Assembly (NCBI RefSeq): GCF_028623165.1 | Contig: NZ_CP117768.1 | Location: 3,782,001-3,846,000 of the forward strand | DNA length: 64,000 nucleotides | Reading direction: 5' to 3' | Source of the DNA: Nostoc sp. UHCC 0926 | Lineage (GTDB): Bacteria > Cyanobacteriota > Cyanobacteriia > Cyanobacteriales > Nostocaceae | In this document: positions 55,525-64,000 of the stretch, piece by piece | Layout of the letters: each line of letters begins with the position of its first letter | Numbering within the stretch: the first letter of the stretch is position 1 | The notes under the pieces: generated by a model | Told to the model about the DNA's origin: nothing | Database searches by the model: none | Seen by the model: only the letters and a program-made list of their open reading frames with translations | Position numbers and translations under genes: made by a program

Positions 55525-56118
55525 TTAAGAAAATTGCACTTTACCAAGTTTTTTTAGAGCAAAAAATAATGAACTAATATGTAATGTTTGCAGCAATATA
55601 CCATTATCAATATTTGTTATTAGCTTTTCTATAGGTAATATAACTACATCAATTTGTTCTGTAACATCTAACTTCAAATTAGCTACAAGTTCTATATCTG
55701 TTGCTAAAAAACAATGGGTTAGATTAGTATGATTCGCTGGGTTTGGTGATAGTATACCAGTTTCAATAAAATTATTGCTAGTGTAACCTGTTTCTTCTAA
55801 TAGCTCGCGTTTTGCTGCTGCTAGTGGCGAAATATCTTCTACCTCTAAAGCACCGCTAGGTAATTCTAAAATTGTTTTTTTCAGACCGTGACGATATTGA
55901 TTTACTAATACAATCTCTTGGTTTTTTGTTAAAGCTACAACATTTACCCACGTTGGATATTCCAGAACATAATAGGGATCAACTATTGTTCCATTAGGCA
56001 TTTGACAAGTATCAGATCGGACTGAAATCCATCTGTCTTTTACTATATGCCTAGATTTTAATAAAATCCAATCGAATGAATGTACCATATTTAAACCTCT
56101 ATTTATTGTTTGCTGCAT
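55525..56118 (-). CDS. Nudix hydrolase, ADP-ribose pyrophosphatase-like
   Basis: 197 residues (a start at the ATG at 56088 would give 187). The Nudix box is GALEVEDISPLAAAKRELLEETGY, containing the REllEE metal-binding core. The front half (DSFDWILLKSRHIVKDRW-like, here SFDWILLKSRHIVKDRW) and VLVNQYRHGLKKTILELPSG match ADP-ribose/NDP-sugar hydrolases. It hydrolyses a nucleoside diphosphate derivative. Confidence 0.9.
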   Translation of the reverse strand: MQQTINRGLNMVHSFDWILLKSRHIVKDRWISVRSDTCQMPNGTIVDPYYVLEYPTWVNVVALTKNQEIVLVNQYRHGLKKTILELPSGALEVEDISPLAAAKRELLEETGYTSNNFIETGILSPNPANHTNLTHCFLATDIELVANLKLDVTEQIDVVILPIEKLITNIDNGILLQTLHISSLFFALKKLGKVQFS

Positions 56119-56497
56119 TAATTACTTATAATAATTTTAAATCTGGTAAAGGTAGTAATATAGCCATCGAATGCTCAAGTTACTGCCAAAAATAAAATGG
56201 TTATTTGCTAGGATAACGAATCATTCAAGACGTGTTGCTAAAATCACTGAGTTTTTTGCTGTCACGCGGATTTATACGGCAGCAATCGGAGGATATTTGA
56301 GCCAAAATTACCTTATCGGATCTGTTCGTCCGTACCATTCTGGAGACCAACTAAAACTTCACGCAGCATAATTGTTAGACCTGTATGAAACAATAATGGT
56401 TCTTCGTCCTTCACTAAAAACTAAATGAATTGCATATCTATTTTTGGATCATAGGTTGAGATGCGATAGATATCTAAGGCAATTTTGGTAATGCTAA

Positions 56498-56899
56498 TCA
56501 TACTTTTGAAATTCCCACTGGCAATAATGAAACATGGGCTGAAACCACTTTCCATCCTTCGGTAAATCTGTACCAAGTCTGGCTTTGTCGCCCGAAACGT
56601 TCTACACCATTAATATTGCGGCAAAACTCTAAAGTTACTGTTGCTGCATCTTTGCCAAAGGTTACAACCTTGAGATTTGAGATTTCTCGCTCTATTTTCG
56701 GGCTTGGACGAGAGGCGCGAAAGTTACGAATTTCTTCGCTGCCATAGAGGTTTTCTGTGATCCCAAACCGCACCACTTCTGACGCATCCCAAAACAAGCT
56801 ATCCATCACCTCCAAATTATTACTACAAAGGGCTTCTTCATACTTGAGGTATAAATCAGTTACTTCAGTTACAACAGTAGGATCATTTACGGTAGTCAT
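56498..56899 (-). CDS. AtzH/HpxZ-like protein (NTF2 fold)
   Basis: 133 residues from the ATG at 56899; a 39-residue open extension has no coding character. An NTF2-like cone (LYLKYEEALCSNNLEVMDSL, FWDASEVVRFG, GSEEIRNFRASRP, WKVVSAHVSLLP) matches the AtzH-like group, which is associated with amidases and oxalurate or ring-nitrogen breakdown. No amidase gene is nearby here, so its partner is unknown. Confidence 0.85.
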   Translation of the reverse strand: MTTVNDPTVVTEVTDLYLKYEEALCSNNLEVMDSLFWDASEVVRFGITENLYGSEEIRNFRASRPSPKIEREISNLKVVTFGKDAATVTLEFCRNINGVERFGRQSQTWYRFTEGWKVVSAHVSLLPVGISKV

Positions 56900-56958
56900 A
56901 TCGCTTCGCTCTAATTCGTAATTGTTAATTCGTAACACGTAATTGCACCCTGAGCATA

Positions 56959-57079
56959 AGGGACTTCCAAGAAATAAATTATCCAAATAAACGAACCACA
57001 GAGACACAGAGAACACAGAGAGGAGAAATGAGAGGGTTTTTGCGTCAGTTTTGGGACATTTTTTTATTTGGAAGTCCCT
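56959..57079. mobile_element. MITE-like element with AGGGACTTCCAA ends
   Basis: Ends are AGGGACTTCCAA and TTGGAAGTCCCT, perfect inverted repeats. The interior includes AACGAACCACAGAGACACAG, a common cyanobacterial repeat. Partial relatives with AGGGACTGACAAAAAA occur near 14038 and 17490. Confidence 0.55.
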
Positions 57080-57136
57080 AAATCAATACGCTTGGGTTAA
57101 GGCTAAAACAATAAATAGGGGGCTATCATGCCTGAA

Positions 57137-58372
57137 TTAATTACGAATTATTTGGTCACGAAAGGTGGAGATTTGCTGCATAAAGAAAATGGAGCCTGCA
57201 ATACAAATACTTGCACCAAGGATAACAGTATTGCTACTACCAATTTTGCTTGCTAGTGCGCCAGCTATTAAGTTGCCTATAGGTACTGCGCCTGTAGATG
57301 CCATAACGTAAAGACCTGTAATTTGCCCACGATTTTCATCGCTCACCAACAATTGAAGCAAAGTGCGTCCGGCAATTATCTGCAAAATAAAGCCGAAACC
57401 AGCTGCCAACAACGAGAGCAGCGAAAGCCAGAACACACGGGATAGGGCAAAAACAATTAGGCTTACCCCCATAAAGCCTATGCCCAATGCCAGAACTTTA
57501 CCCAACTCCAGTACATTGTTATGCCTAGTTAAATAGATACCACCAGCTAAGGTTCCTAAACTGGAAGCTGTCATCAAGAAGCCGAAGGTGTTAGGCCCGC
57601 CCTGCAAAATTTCCTTGGCGAAAATCGGCCCCAAAGCTAAGTAAAATCCCCACACACAGCAGACTAAAGCTGAACCAATCAAGACTGATCGAATTGGCAA
57701 AAATCCGAAGGCATAGTTAAAACTAGTTTTCAATTCTTCTAAAGGTTTGCGCCCAGAAATGACAACTGTTTTCGATGTCAGTTGCATTCCCAAAAGGGCA
57801 ATAATTACAGCAACGTAACTGATAGTATCGAGCAGAAAACAAAGCCCCGATCCCACCGCCGCAATTAACAAGCCCGCGATCGCAGGCCCAAGCATTACTG
57901 AAACGCTAACCAGGGAGGAGTACAAGGCAATTGCATTACCAAGATTTTCCTTGTTGACCGTTTCTGGTAGAAATGCCTGTCGGGTGGGAATATCGAAGGC
58001 GTTGATTATCCCTTGGAACACACCAAGAAGTGCAATCTGCCAGACGTTAATAGTACCATTCAAGGCCAGCCAAGTCAGAGCTAAAGACTGAAGCATCCCC
58101 AAAATCTGGGCGACAAGCAGAATCTGGTGGCGGTTCGTGCGATCAGCAACAATTCCACCCAGAGGAATCAAAACAAGAGTGGGAATTTGGCTGGCAAAAC
58201 CCACCAGACCCAGCAACCAGGCAGAATCGGTGAGGCGATACACCAGCCAGCTAGTAGCCACCTGGGTCATTGACGTACCAATTAGAGAAATTGCCTGACC
58301 TATGTAGTACAGACGAAAATTTCTGGAACTAAAAGCACGAAGCATGACCTGCGATTTTGTTGATGCTTCCAT
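57137..58372 (-). CDS. MFS transporter, EntS/MFS_3-like exporter
   Basis: 411 residues, about 12 membrane helices. The family signature at loop 2-3 is GGIVADRTNRHQILL. N-terminal AFSSRNFRLYYIGQAISLIG and LVYRLTDSAWLLGLVGF are typical of enterobactin-exporter-type MFS proteins. Substrate unknown. It is the last gene of a likely HAD-TSUP-MFS unit, 27 bases after the TSUP stop. Confidence 0.88.
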   Translation of the reverse strand: MEASTKSQVMLRAFSSRNFRLYYIGQAISLIGTSMTQVATSWLVYRLTDSAWLLGLVGFASQIPTLVLIPLGGIVADRTNRHQILLVAQILGMLQSLALTWLALNGTINVWQIALLGVFQGIINAFDIPTRQAFLPETVNKENLGNAIALYSSLVSVSVMLGPAIAGLLIAAVGSGLCFLLDTISYVAVIIALLGMQLTSKTVVISGRKPLEELKTSFNYAFGFLPIRSVLIGSALVCCVWGFYLALGPIFAKEILQGGPNTFGFLMTASSLGTLAGGIYLTRHNNVLELGKVLALGIGFMGVSLIVFALSRVFWLSLLSLLAAGFGFILQIIAGRTLLQLLVSDENRGQITGLYVMASTGAVPIGNLIAGALASKIGSSNTVILGASICIAGSIFFMQQISTFRDQIIRN

Positions 58373-58399
58373 ACATTACCCCTCAGTAGTTCCCAATCC

Positions 58400-59176
58400 T
58401 TAACCGTGAATAAAAAAGTAGGCAGTCATACTGAAGGCAACAATCATGACAAATTTCCGAATTAAGTGCGGTTCAAGTTTACGAGCATAATGGGCACTTA
58501 AATAACCACCAAGAGAGCCACCTACTGCCATCAAAATAGCTTGATGCCAAACAATTACACCTGCAAAAATAAATGGAATAATCGCAATACCATTAATGCA
58601 ACTTCCTAAAAATGTTTTAAAGGCATTCACGGTATGAATACTTTTGATACCTAAAAATGTCAGAGTTGCCAGCATTAAAATTCCTAAACCTGCGCCGAAA
58701 AAACCGCCATAAATTGCGATCGCTAGTTGAGCCAGTACCAAATTAAACAAGGGTACAGACTCAGGCGATGACTTCTGGCTTTGACGCTGTAACCACTTTT
58801 TGAAAGGTTCACCAAAGGTAAACATCAGGGTTGCCAGCAGTAACAGATAGGGAATAAGCTTTTTAAACACATCTGGAGAAGTATATAACAAAGCTACGGA
58901 GCCAATTACACCACCAACTAAACTGACACCACATAAAAGTAAAAAATCTCGCCGCTCGATGTCTAAATCTTTACGATATGCTCCAGCACTTGCTAGAGCA
59001 GCCACCCAAATCGCGGTATTATTGGTGGCGTTAGCTGCGATCGGGGATACACCCGTAAAGATGAGAGTTGGAAATGTGATAAAGCTTCCACCACCCGCTA
59101 CAGCATTTAATCCGCCTGCGATGAAAGCGGTACTAAACAGAAGTAAACTATGGAAAAGTGTTAAAGATGGCGGCAT
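58400..59176 (-). CDS. TauE/SafE (TSUP) family permease, second
   Basis: 258 residues, about eight membrane helices. FIAGGLNAVAGGGSFITFPTL and FGAGLGILMLATLTFLG are the two family half-motifs. TSUP members move sulfite, sulfoacetate or similar anions. The start codon overlaps the stop of the HAD gene by one base (TAATG-type coupling). It differs clearly from the TSUP protein at 21111. Confidence 0.88.
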   Translation of the reverse strand: MPPSLTLFHSLLLFSTAFIAGGLNAVAGGGSFITFPTLIFTGVSPIAANATNNTAIWVAALASAGAYRKDLDIERRDFLLLCGVSLVGGVIGSVALLYTSPDVFKKLIPYLLLLATLMFTFGEPFKKWLQRQSQKSSPESVPLFNLVLAQLAIAIYGGFFGAGLGILMLATLTFLGIKSIHTVNAFKTFLGSCINGIAIIPFIFAGVIVWHQAILMAVGGSLGGYLSAHYARKLEPHLIRKFVMIVAFSMTAYFFIHG

Positions 59177-59829
59177 TATTTACGAATTATTAATTTGGGA
59201 ATATCACTTGGAGAATGGGCAATCAAGTCAGCACCATGAGCTTTCAATTCCTCCTCAGTTCCATAGCCATAGGTAACGCCAATTGAAGCAATGTGATGGT
59301 GCTTGGCTCCAATGATGTCATGTGAGCGATCGCCTACCATCACCACAGTGGAAGGTAAAAGTTTTTCTGTTAATAAAATATGGTGAATTAAGTCGCCTTT
59401 AACGCTTCGACTTCCGTCAAGTTCACTACCATAAACAGCATCAAAAAGCAACGATAAACCAAAATATTCAATAATCCGCATAGCATAAATATATGGTTTG
59501 GAAGTTGCGACAAAAGTTTTATAACCAGCAAAACGAATGGCTTTTAGAATTTCTGGAATCTGCGGATAAAGGGAGTTTTCAAATAATCCAATGGTGGCAA
59601 AGCGACGGCGATACAGTGAAATAGCCTGTTCAATTACTGTGCCATCTAAGGTCTTCAATAACTGCGAAAAGCTGTCTTTCAGTGGTGGGCCAATACACCA
59701 ATGCAATTCATCAGCTTCCGGTGGTTTGTAACCAAGTTCAGATAAAGCATACTGAATGCATCGAGTGATACCAAGTTTAGGATCTGTTAATGTCCCGTCT
59801 AAATCAAAAAGGACAGCGGTGAAAAGCAT
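59176..59829 (-). CDS. HAD-family phosphatase, phosphoglycolate-phosphatase-like
   Basis: 217 residues. Motif I FDLDGTLTDPKLGI (nucleophile Asp), motif II VATSKP, motif III around KYIYAMRI and motif IV VMVGDRSHDIIGA are all present. It dephosphorylates a small metabolite; Gph-like enzymes act on 2-phosphoglycolate from photorespiration, but the substrate is not certain. First gene of the HAD-TSUP-MFS run. Confidence 0.9.
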   Translation of the reverse strand: MLFTAVLFDLDGTLTDPKLGITRCIQYALSELGYKPPEADELHWCIGPPLKDSFSQLLKTLDGTVIEQAISLYRRRFATIGLFENSLYPQIPEILKAIRFAGYKTFVATSKPYIYAMRIIEYFGLSLLFDAVYGSELDGSRSVKGDLIHHILLTEKLLPSTVVMVGDRSHDIIGAKHHHIASIGVTYGYGTEEELKAHGADLIAHSPSDIPKLIIRK

Positions 59830-60060
59830 ATCTCATACCAACTTGGAATTAATAATGACGCTCTCTACGAGACGCTGCACGTAGCTTGCTTCCCCATAGG
59901 GGTACGCAGACTCGCTTTCTCGTGTCGCTAACGTAATTAGTAATTAAGAAAGTCAATTTTAATCTGGGTTTCTAGGTCTGCATCTGTAGCTTGATTTGGG
60001 ATAATTGCTATTACATAAAGTATTCTAAAATTCCCCAATGCCCAAAGCGCGATCCCCAAT

Positions 60061-61095
60061 TTAACTCCTATTTTTGAGCGATTTTACAAAACCTTCGGCA
60101 CTAAGTAACGCAATCCCCAATGTGACAATACCAATCCCCACGCTCTGAATCACGTTTAAAGTTTCGCTAATCGTTACCCATGCAACTAGTGCCGTCAATG
60201 CTGGACTGCTAGAGCCAATTATGGAGGCGGTAGATGCGCCAACCATCCGAATCCCCACATTGTTTAGAGTGTGTCCGATAAAACTGACCAGACCCGAAAA
60301 TATGCTGCCAATCCATAGAGGTGTCCAGTCAAGTTGGGCGCTCTTAGCTGGCCAGAATAGTAAACTAACACCAGAGAGCAGTAGAGTCGAGGCAAAACTG
60401 ATCCAGGTAAAGGGAACTGGATGGAATTTTTCCAAACATTTTTGAGCAATGATGCAATAAAAGGCGTAAACGATCCCAGCACTAACACTAGCGAAAATGC
60501 CGATCGCAATGGTATGACTGCTGTAGGTGGTAGAAGATTGAGGAATGGTGAGAGCGCTTCCTACCAGAATAATCCCCATCACTAGCCAACGGAACAATGT
60601 GGGGCGATCGCCAAAAAACCTCCAGGACAGCAGCGCTGTAAATACGGGATAGGTGAAGAACAGGGTCAAGGCAATGCCTGTGGGAATTAAGCCAATAGCA
60701 ATGTAGAGTGAGGCAATATACACAAACATCAGTACCCCACAGCCAAGAGCTTGGATTAGAATATCCCTGCGTTCATGTAGTGTGCCGGAAGCATCGCGAT
60801 TGAATAAGTCTTTTAATTCTTTAAGAGCAGATGGATATAGCTTGAATGATAGAGATGCCATGAGTGGAACTACAAGCAGCATTCGCATGAACATCAGCAA
60901 GATTGAATTCTGCAAATCCGGTTTAACGTATCCACCGAGTAAAAATAAACCGAGTACGAGATGTTCTGAGAACAAAACTCGGACAGTAACGTTGTGAAAC
61001 GTCAAAACAAAGGAGGATAGTAGAACCGTTAGGATGCCCAACACGATAAAAAGTTTCCCTAGAGACGACCTGATTGTATTGTTAAAACCTAACAA
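60061..61095 (-). CDS. EamA/DMT-family transporter
   Basis: 344 residues with ten hydrophobic helices in two EamA halves (about 15-165 and 190-335). GIALTLFFTYPVFTALLSWR and ASTASIIGSSSPALTALVAW are typical of the ends of each half. Such drug/metabolite exporters move amino acids or other small compounds. The gap of 230 bases to the HAD gene holds an interspersed repeat at about 59860-59930. Confidence 0.87.
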   Translation of the reverse strand: MLGFNNTIRSSLGKLFIVLGILTVLLSSFVLTFHNVTVRVLFSEHLVLGLFLLGGYVKPDLQNSILLMFMRMLLVVPLMASLSFKLYPSALKELKDLFNRDASGTLHERRDILIQALGCGVLMFVYIASLYIAIGLIPTGIALTLFFTYPVFTALLSWRFFGDRPTLFRWLVMGIILVGSALTIPQSSTTYSSHTIAIGIFASVSAGIVYAFYCIIAQKCLEKFHPVPFTWISFASTLLLSGVSLLFWPAKSAQLDWTPLWIGSIFSGLVSFIGHTLNNVGIRMVGASTASIIGSSSPALTALVAWVTISETLNVIQSVGIGIVTLGIALLSAEGFVKSLKNRS

Positions 61096-61337
61096 ATCAG
61101 ATGAAGTTTGAGGAAATCAAAGCCGTCGCTTCAAAAACACTGCCAATTGTTCATGAAAGTCTTGCTTATTAAGACTCTGGTATTGTTACTTGCATAGAGG
61201 GTCGATAGAAAAGCGCGATCGTTATTAGATACTGAGTTCAGAATTCAGGAGTCACGAGTCATTAGTCAGTGGAAAGTTAAGCCAGCAAAAGGGAATGGGG
61301 AGATGAGGGGGAGCAAAGAAGCAGGGGAGTGGATTTC

Positions 61338-61603
61338 AAAGACTCATTAACGGAGTTCAAAGACTCGTCAGCGAGTATTAAAGACTCATTCACGAGTATC
61401 AAAGACTCATTAACGGAGTTCAAAGACTCGTCAGCGAGTATTAAAAACTCATTAACGGAGTTCAAAGACTCGTCAGCGAGTATTAAAGACTGATTAACGG
61501 AGTTCAAAGACTCGTCAGCGAGTATTAAAGACTCATTCACGAGTATCAAAGACTCGTCGGCGAGTATCAAACACTCGTTCACAAGTATCAAACACTCATC
61601 CTC
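61338..61603. repeat. 21-bp tandem repeat of small palindromes, about 12 units
   Basis: Units of 21 bases start every 21 bases from 61338. Three kinds alternate: AAAGACTCATTAACGGAGTT, AAAGACTCGTCAGCGAGTAT and AAAGACTCATTCACGAGTAT (plus one base each). Every unit carries an ACTC...GAGT hairpin. Read on the minus strand it gives a heptad (SLILADE, SLNSVNE) over 104 codons, but there is no ribosome site and I treat it as non-coding. Confidence 0.9.
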
Positions 61604-61622
61604 TATTCCCCATGCCCAATTA

Positions 61623-62537
61623 TTACGCAGTCACTGCCTCACGTCGGTTGTACCCAGAAGCGTCTCCCTTGATAGCTTCACTTTGTTTACCATCGATGCC
61701 GACTGGGAGGTCGCCAACAATTGTGACTCGTTGAACGTGGCGGGGCTGGTCGCCGTAATCTGCGATCGCATAATGTTGAGTAGCCCGGTTGTCCCAAAAG
61801 GCGACGTCACCAACTTGCCAACGCCACCGGACTGTGTTCTCAGGACGTGTTACATACGCTTGTAACAGTCGGAGAATATCATCTGATTCAGTTGTTGATA
61901 AGCCACGAAACTGACGCACAAATCCGCCGATGAATAGCCCCCGCTCGCCGGATTCGGGATGGACGCGTACAACTGGGTGCAGAGTCTCGTATACAGTCGA
62001 GGTGAAGACAGCCCGGTAAGCCTTGGCATCTTCAGGTAGGTCGAATGCAGTTGCATAGTCGTATTTGTTGCTGTGTACTGCCCAAAGTTGGTCGGCGAGA
62101 TTACGCAGATGGGTAGGTAAATCTTGGTAGGCAGTTACTGAGTTTGCCCAGATTGTGTCGCCACCAGTCGGGGGAATGTCAAGCGATCGTAAGATAGAGC
62201 CGAGAGGAGGACGGTCTACGAATGTCACATCGGTATGCCAGCTATTGGCGCGGGAAGTGGTGCGGCCATAATTCAGGTCTAAGATTTCTGGATTTTCTGG
62301 CAGCGCTGGTACAGTGGGGTGGGCTGTAGTAACTTCACCGAAACGACGAGCGAAGGCGACCTGTCCAGCAGCATCGAGTTGTTGCTGACCACGGAAAAAG
62401 ATCACTTTATATTTGACTAGAGTCTTGCGAATATCGCTGATGATGTCATCGCTGAGGTTAGAACTCAGATTAACACCGATGATTTCAGCACCGATACGTC
62501 CTGCAACTGGTTTGATATCAAAGTATTGAGAACCCAT
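61623..62537 (-). CDS. TauD/TfdA-family Fe(II)/2-oxoglutarate dioxygenase
   Basis: 304 residues from the ATG at 62537, set by GGAG nine bases upstream (a TTG at 62552 is less likely). Iron ligands are His101 and Asp103 (SWHTDVTFVD) and His255 (RATQHYAIAD); Arg266 in QPRHVQR should bind 2-oxoglutarate. The family oxidises taurine, other sulfonates or alkylsulfates to free sulfite, giving a sulfur source; this protein's substrate is not known. A 2-oxo acid-dependent herbicide-type substrate is an alternative. Confidence 0.9.
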   Translation of the reverse strand: MGSQYFDIKPVAGRIGAEIIGVNLSSNLSDDIISDIRKTLVKYKVIFFRGQQQLDAAGQVAFARRFGEVTTAHPTVPALPENPEILDLNYGRTTSRANSWHTDVTFVDRPPLGSILRSLDIPPTGGDTIWANSVTAYQDLPTHLRNLADQLWAVHSNKYDYATAFDLPEDAKAYRAVFTSTVYETLHPVVRVHPESGERGLFIGGFVRQFRGLSTTESDDILRLLQAYVTRPENTVRWRWQVGDVAFWDNRATQHYAIADYGDQPRHVQRVTIVGDLPVGIDGKQSEAIKGDASGYNRREAVTA

Positions 62538-62905
62538 GTTTTTTATCTCCAAGAAGGTTATGTTTAGGACTAGCCTTTTTAAGGTGGGTGAAAATTTGGA
62601 TCAAAAAACTCCTCTTTAACTTCTTAACTCTGTGTCGCGCCAGTTGCTACCCTGCGGGAACGCTAAAAGCGAACAAGTCGGGGAACCCGCCCAACGCACT
62701 GGCTTCTCTGTGCCTCTGTGGTTAAATAAAAGATTTTTTAACCGCAGAGACGCGGAGGGCGCAGAGAGAAAAAAGAGATTTTACAAGTCACCTTGCAAAG
62801 ACTAATGTTTTTATTTAGGTAGTCAGCAGTCATTCAATTTTGGATTTTAGATTTTTCTTTCAATCCAAAATTCAAAATCTAAAATTGAATGATTCCTTTG
62901 AACTG
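62538..62905. other. Gap with repeats and an inverted repeat
   Basis: 62640-62770 is interspersed repeat (ACCGCAGAGACGCGGAGGGC). ATTCAATTTT (62832-62841) pairs with AAAATTGAAT (62881-62890), with more A/T pairing inside; it lies just past the SDR stop and may end that transcript. Confidence 0.5.
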
Positions 62906-63706
62906 CTAAACACCAGGGGTAGATCCGCCATCAACGATAATCTCTGTTCCTGTAATCGATGCAGCTAGATCAGACACCAAAAATAACGCCAGCGCAGCAA
63001 TTTCTTCTGGCTGGGCGATTCTTTTTAAAGGAATACTTTGGATGTTTTGTGCCTTCACTTGTTCGACGGTGATCCCTTGCGCTTGGGCATTCTGCTGGGC
63101 TAAAGTCTCGGCACGCTCAGTAGCTGTAGCACCGGGCGATATGGCATTAATGCGAATCTTGTACTCAGCTAACTCTTTAGAAATGCCCTTTGTGAAGTTG
63201 AGCAGAGCTGCATTGCTTGTGCCACCAGCTAGGAAGTTAGGACGAGGTGTCCGTCCTGCACCGCCGACTATATTGACAATCCGGCCATCACCCCGACTTT
63301 TTTGATGGGGGACGACGGCTCTAACTAGGCGGATGTAGCCCAATAATTTTAAGTTCCAAGCATCCAAAAATAAATCATCAGTCGATTCCAGGAAAGACCC
63401 AGCACGGGCTGACCCAGCATTATTAATCAAGATATCAATCTGACCAAACTGGGCCAATGTTGTTGCAACAACTTTCTCAACATCCTCTGCTTTAGTCAGG
63501 TCGGCACTGATAGCAATTACTTTCGCCCCTAGTGTGGGTAGAGACTGGATGTCAGCTACTGCATTTTCTAGTCTTTCTTGATTGCGGGCTGCGATCGCTA
63601 CATTCACACCCTCACTATAGAGTGCTTTGGCGGTGGCTAAACCAATTCCCGCACTTCCTCCGGTGACAATCGCTGTTTTACCTGATAGTTTTAGCTCTAA
63701 ACTCAT
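62906..63706 (-). CDS. SDR-family protein lacking the catalytic Tyr/Lys
   Basis: 266 residues with a normal nucleotide-binding start (TGGSAGIG, 15-22) and NNAG (96-99). In the position of the catalytic YxxxK it reads GGTSNAAL, so Tyr becomes Gly161 and Lys becomes Asn165, and the usual Ser is also replaced. Such divergent SDRs occur and may bind ligand without reduction, or use other residues. The C-terminal GTEIIVDGG is normal. It precedes the TauD-family gene on the same strand by 370 bases and follows the pyrophosphatase-like gene by 25 bases. Confidence 0.88.
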   Translation of the reverse strand: MSLELKLSGKTAIVTGGSAGIGLATAKALYSEGVNVAIAARNQERLENAVADIQSLPTLGAKVIAISADLTKAEDVEKVVATTLAQFGQIDILINNAGSARAGSFLESTDDLFLDAWNLKLLGYIRLVRAVVPHQKSRGDGRIVNIVGGAGRTPRPNFLAGGTSNAALLNFTKGISKELAEYKIRINAISPGATATERAETLAQQNAQAQGITVEQVKAQNIQSIPLKRIAQPEEIAALALFLVSDLAASITGTEIIVDGGSTPGV

Positions 63707-63731
63707 ACACAGTTACGCTCAAAAATGTAAT

Positions 63732-64000
63732 TTACTTGCGAACCAATAACATTGCCGATTGAGAGCCTGTATTGTGGATATCCAAGATGACTTGGCTTTC
63801 CCCTGATGTACAACCCAGAAGTATTTTGATTTCTGTATCCCGTTTTTCCAAGTCAACACTACAAATGACGGCAGTTACTGTCTGACTAGATAAGCTACCT
63901 ATCCAGACATCAATATCAAATCCATCTCCAGAGTGAGTGTCTTCCAAGTATCCATAGTCCAGTGGATAAACAAAGGATGGATAATGTGGATGTGATGTCC
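63732..64000 (-). CDS. Inorganic-pyrophosphatase-like protein, 5' part beyond the window
   Basis: The frame stays open to the window edge. It reads SFVYPLDYGYLEDTHSGDGF, then DIDVWIGS, matching the family I pyrophosphatase pattern NYGY...DGDPVDVL with metal-binding acidic residues. The C-terminal half (KRDTEIKILLGCTSGESQVI) resembles short cyanobacterial members. An apparent TTG start at 63947 is an artefact of cutting. Truncated at the start by the window edge. Confidence 0.75.
   Translation of the reverse strand, partial: TSHPHYPSFVYPLDYGYLEDTHSGDGFDIDVWIGSLSSQTVTAVICSVDLEKRDTEIKILLGCTSGESQVILDIHNTGSQSAMLLVRK

Noticed and set aside
56171..56371. Open frame of 66 codons between the Nudix and AtzH-like genes
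   Set aside because: No ribosome site and no family resemblance; possible but unsupported.
61277..61591. 104-codon frame over the 21-bp repeats
   Set aside because: It arises because the unit length is a multiple of three; no ribosome site. Kept as a repeat, with the caveat noted in findings.

Overview
This window comes from a filamentous, heterocyst-type cyanobacterium, most likely Nostoc or a close relative. Evidence: many HIP1 sites (GCGATCGC) inside and between genes, a CAAD-domain membrane protein, a high-light-inducible protein, an AvaK-like PRC/DUF2382 protein, an AMIN-TonB receptor, a PEP-CTERM protein, and many short palindromic interspersed repeats. There are no rRNA or complete tRNA genes and no CRISPR array.

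Layout. 0.3-2.2 kb: an apparently intact IS200/IS605-type element with divergent tnpA and tnpB. 2.7-17.5 kb: a sulfur-assimilation region with sulfate ABC transporter genes (sbpA-cysT-cysW, no cysA), stand-alone NIL-domain proteins, a CysR-like Crp/Fnr regulator, cysE, an Rrf2 regulator and cysK. It is interrupted by a nuclease-like/coiled-coil gene pair and by a TonB receptor plus PepSY protein. A motif with core ACCGTAG recurs in front of the regulator, cysE and Rrf2 genes and inside two copies of a duplicated intergenic block, so I propose it as a local sulfur-regulon operator. 18-22 kb: two CadD-like transporters around a glycine-rich repeat protein, then a TauE/SafE permease and, next to it, a gene-free stretch that folds on paper into a multi-stem RNA closed by a long-range helix. 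22.9-31.3 kb: envelope/stress genes (thioesterase, small conserved proteins, lipoprotein, two PRC-barrel proteins, CAAD protein, aquaporin).

31-44 kb: an HTH protein of unknown function, aroA, a PEP-CTERM protein, a PhoD-type phosphatase, a GmrSD-like DUF262/DUF1524 protein, a CHAT-domain remnant, an HLIP, two small secreted repeat proteins and a GST-like protein. 44-47.7 kb: decayed DNA (an SsuA-type remnant, membrane-protein remnants, a duplicated 3' end of a VOC gene). 48.7-51.8 kb: an RTX-type calcium-binding protein and a sorbosone-dehydrogenase-like protein. 52-64 kb: ordinary metabolism (pseudouridine synthase, hisC, methyltransferase, Nudix, HAD, TSUP, MFS and EamA transporters, a TauD-family dioxygenase, an SDR, and an inorganic-pyrophosphatase-like gene cut by the window end).

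The sulfur theme recurs along the window: uptake (SbpA/CysT/CysW), fixation (CysE/CysK), anion export/import candidates (two TSUP proteins), organosulfur use (TauD-family enzyme, dead SsuA remnant) and two candidate regulators. Functions are assigned from motifs and family resemblance read by eye; no database search was possible.
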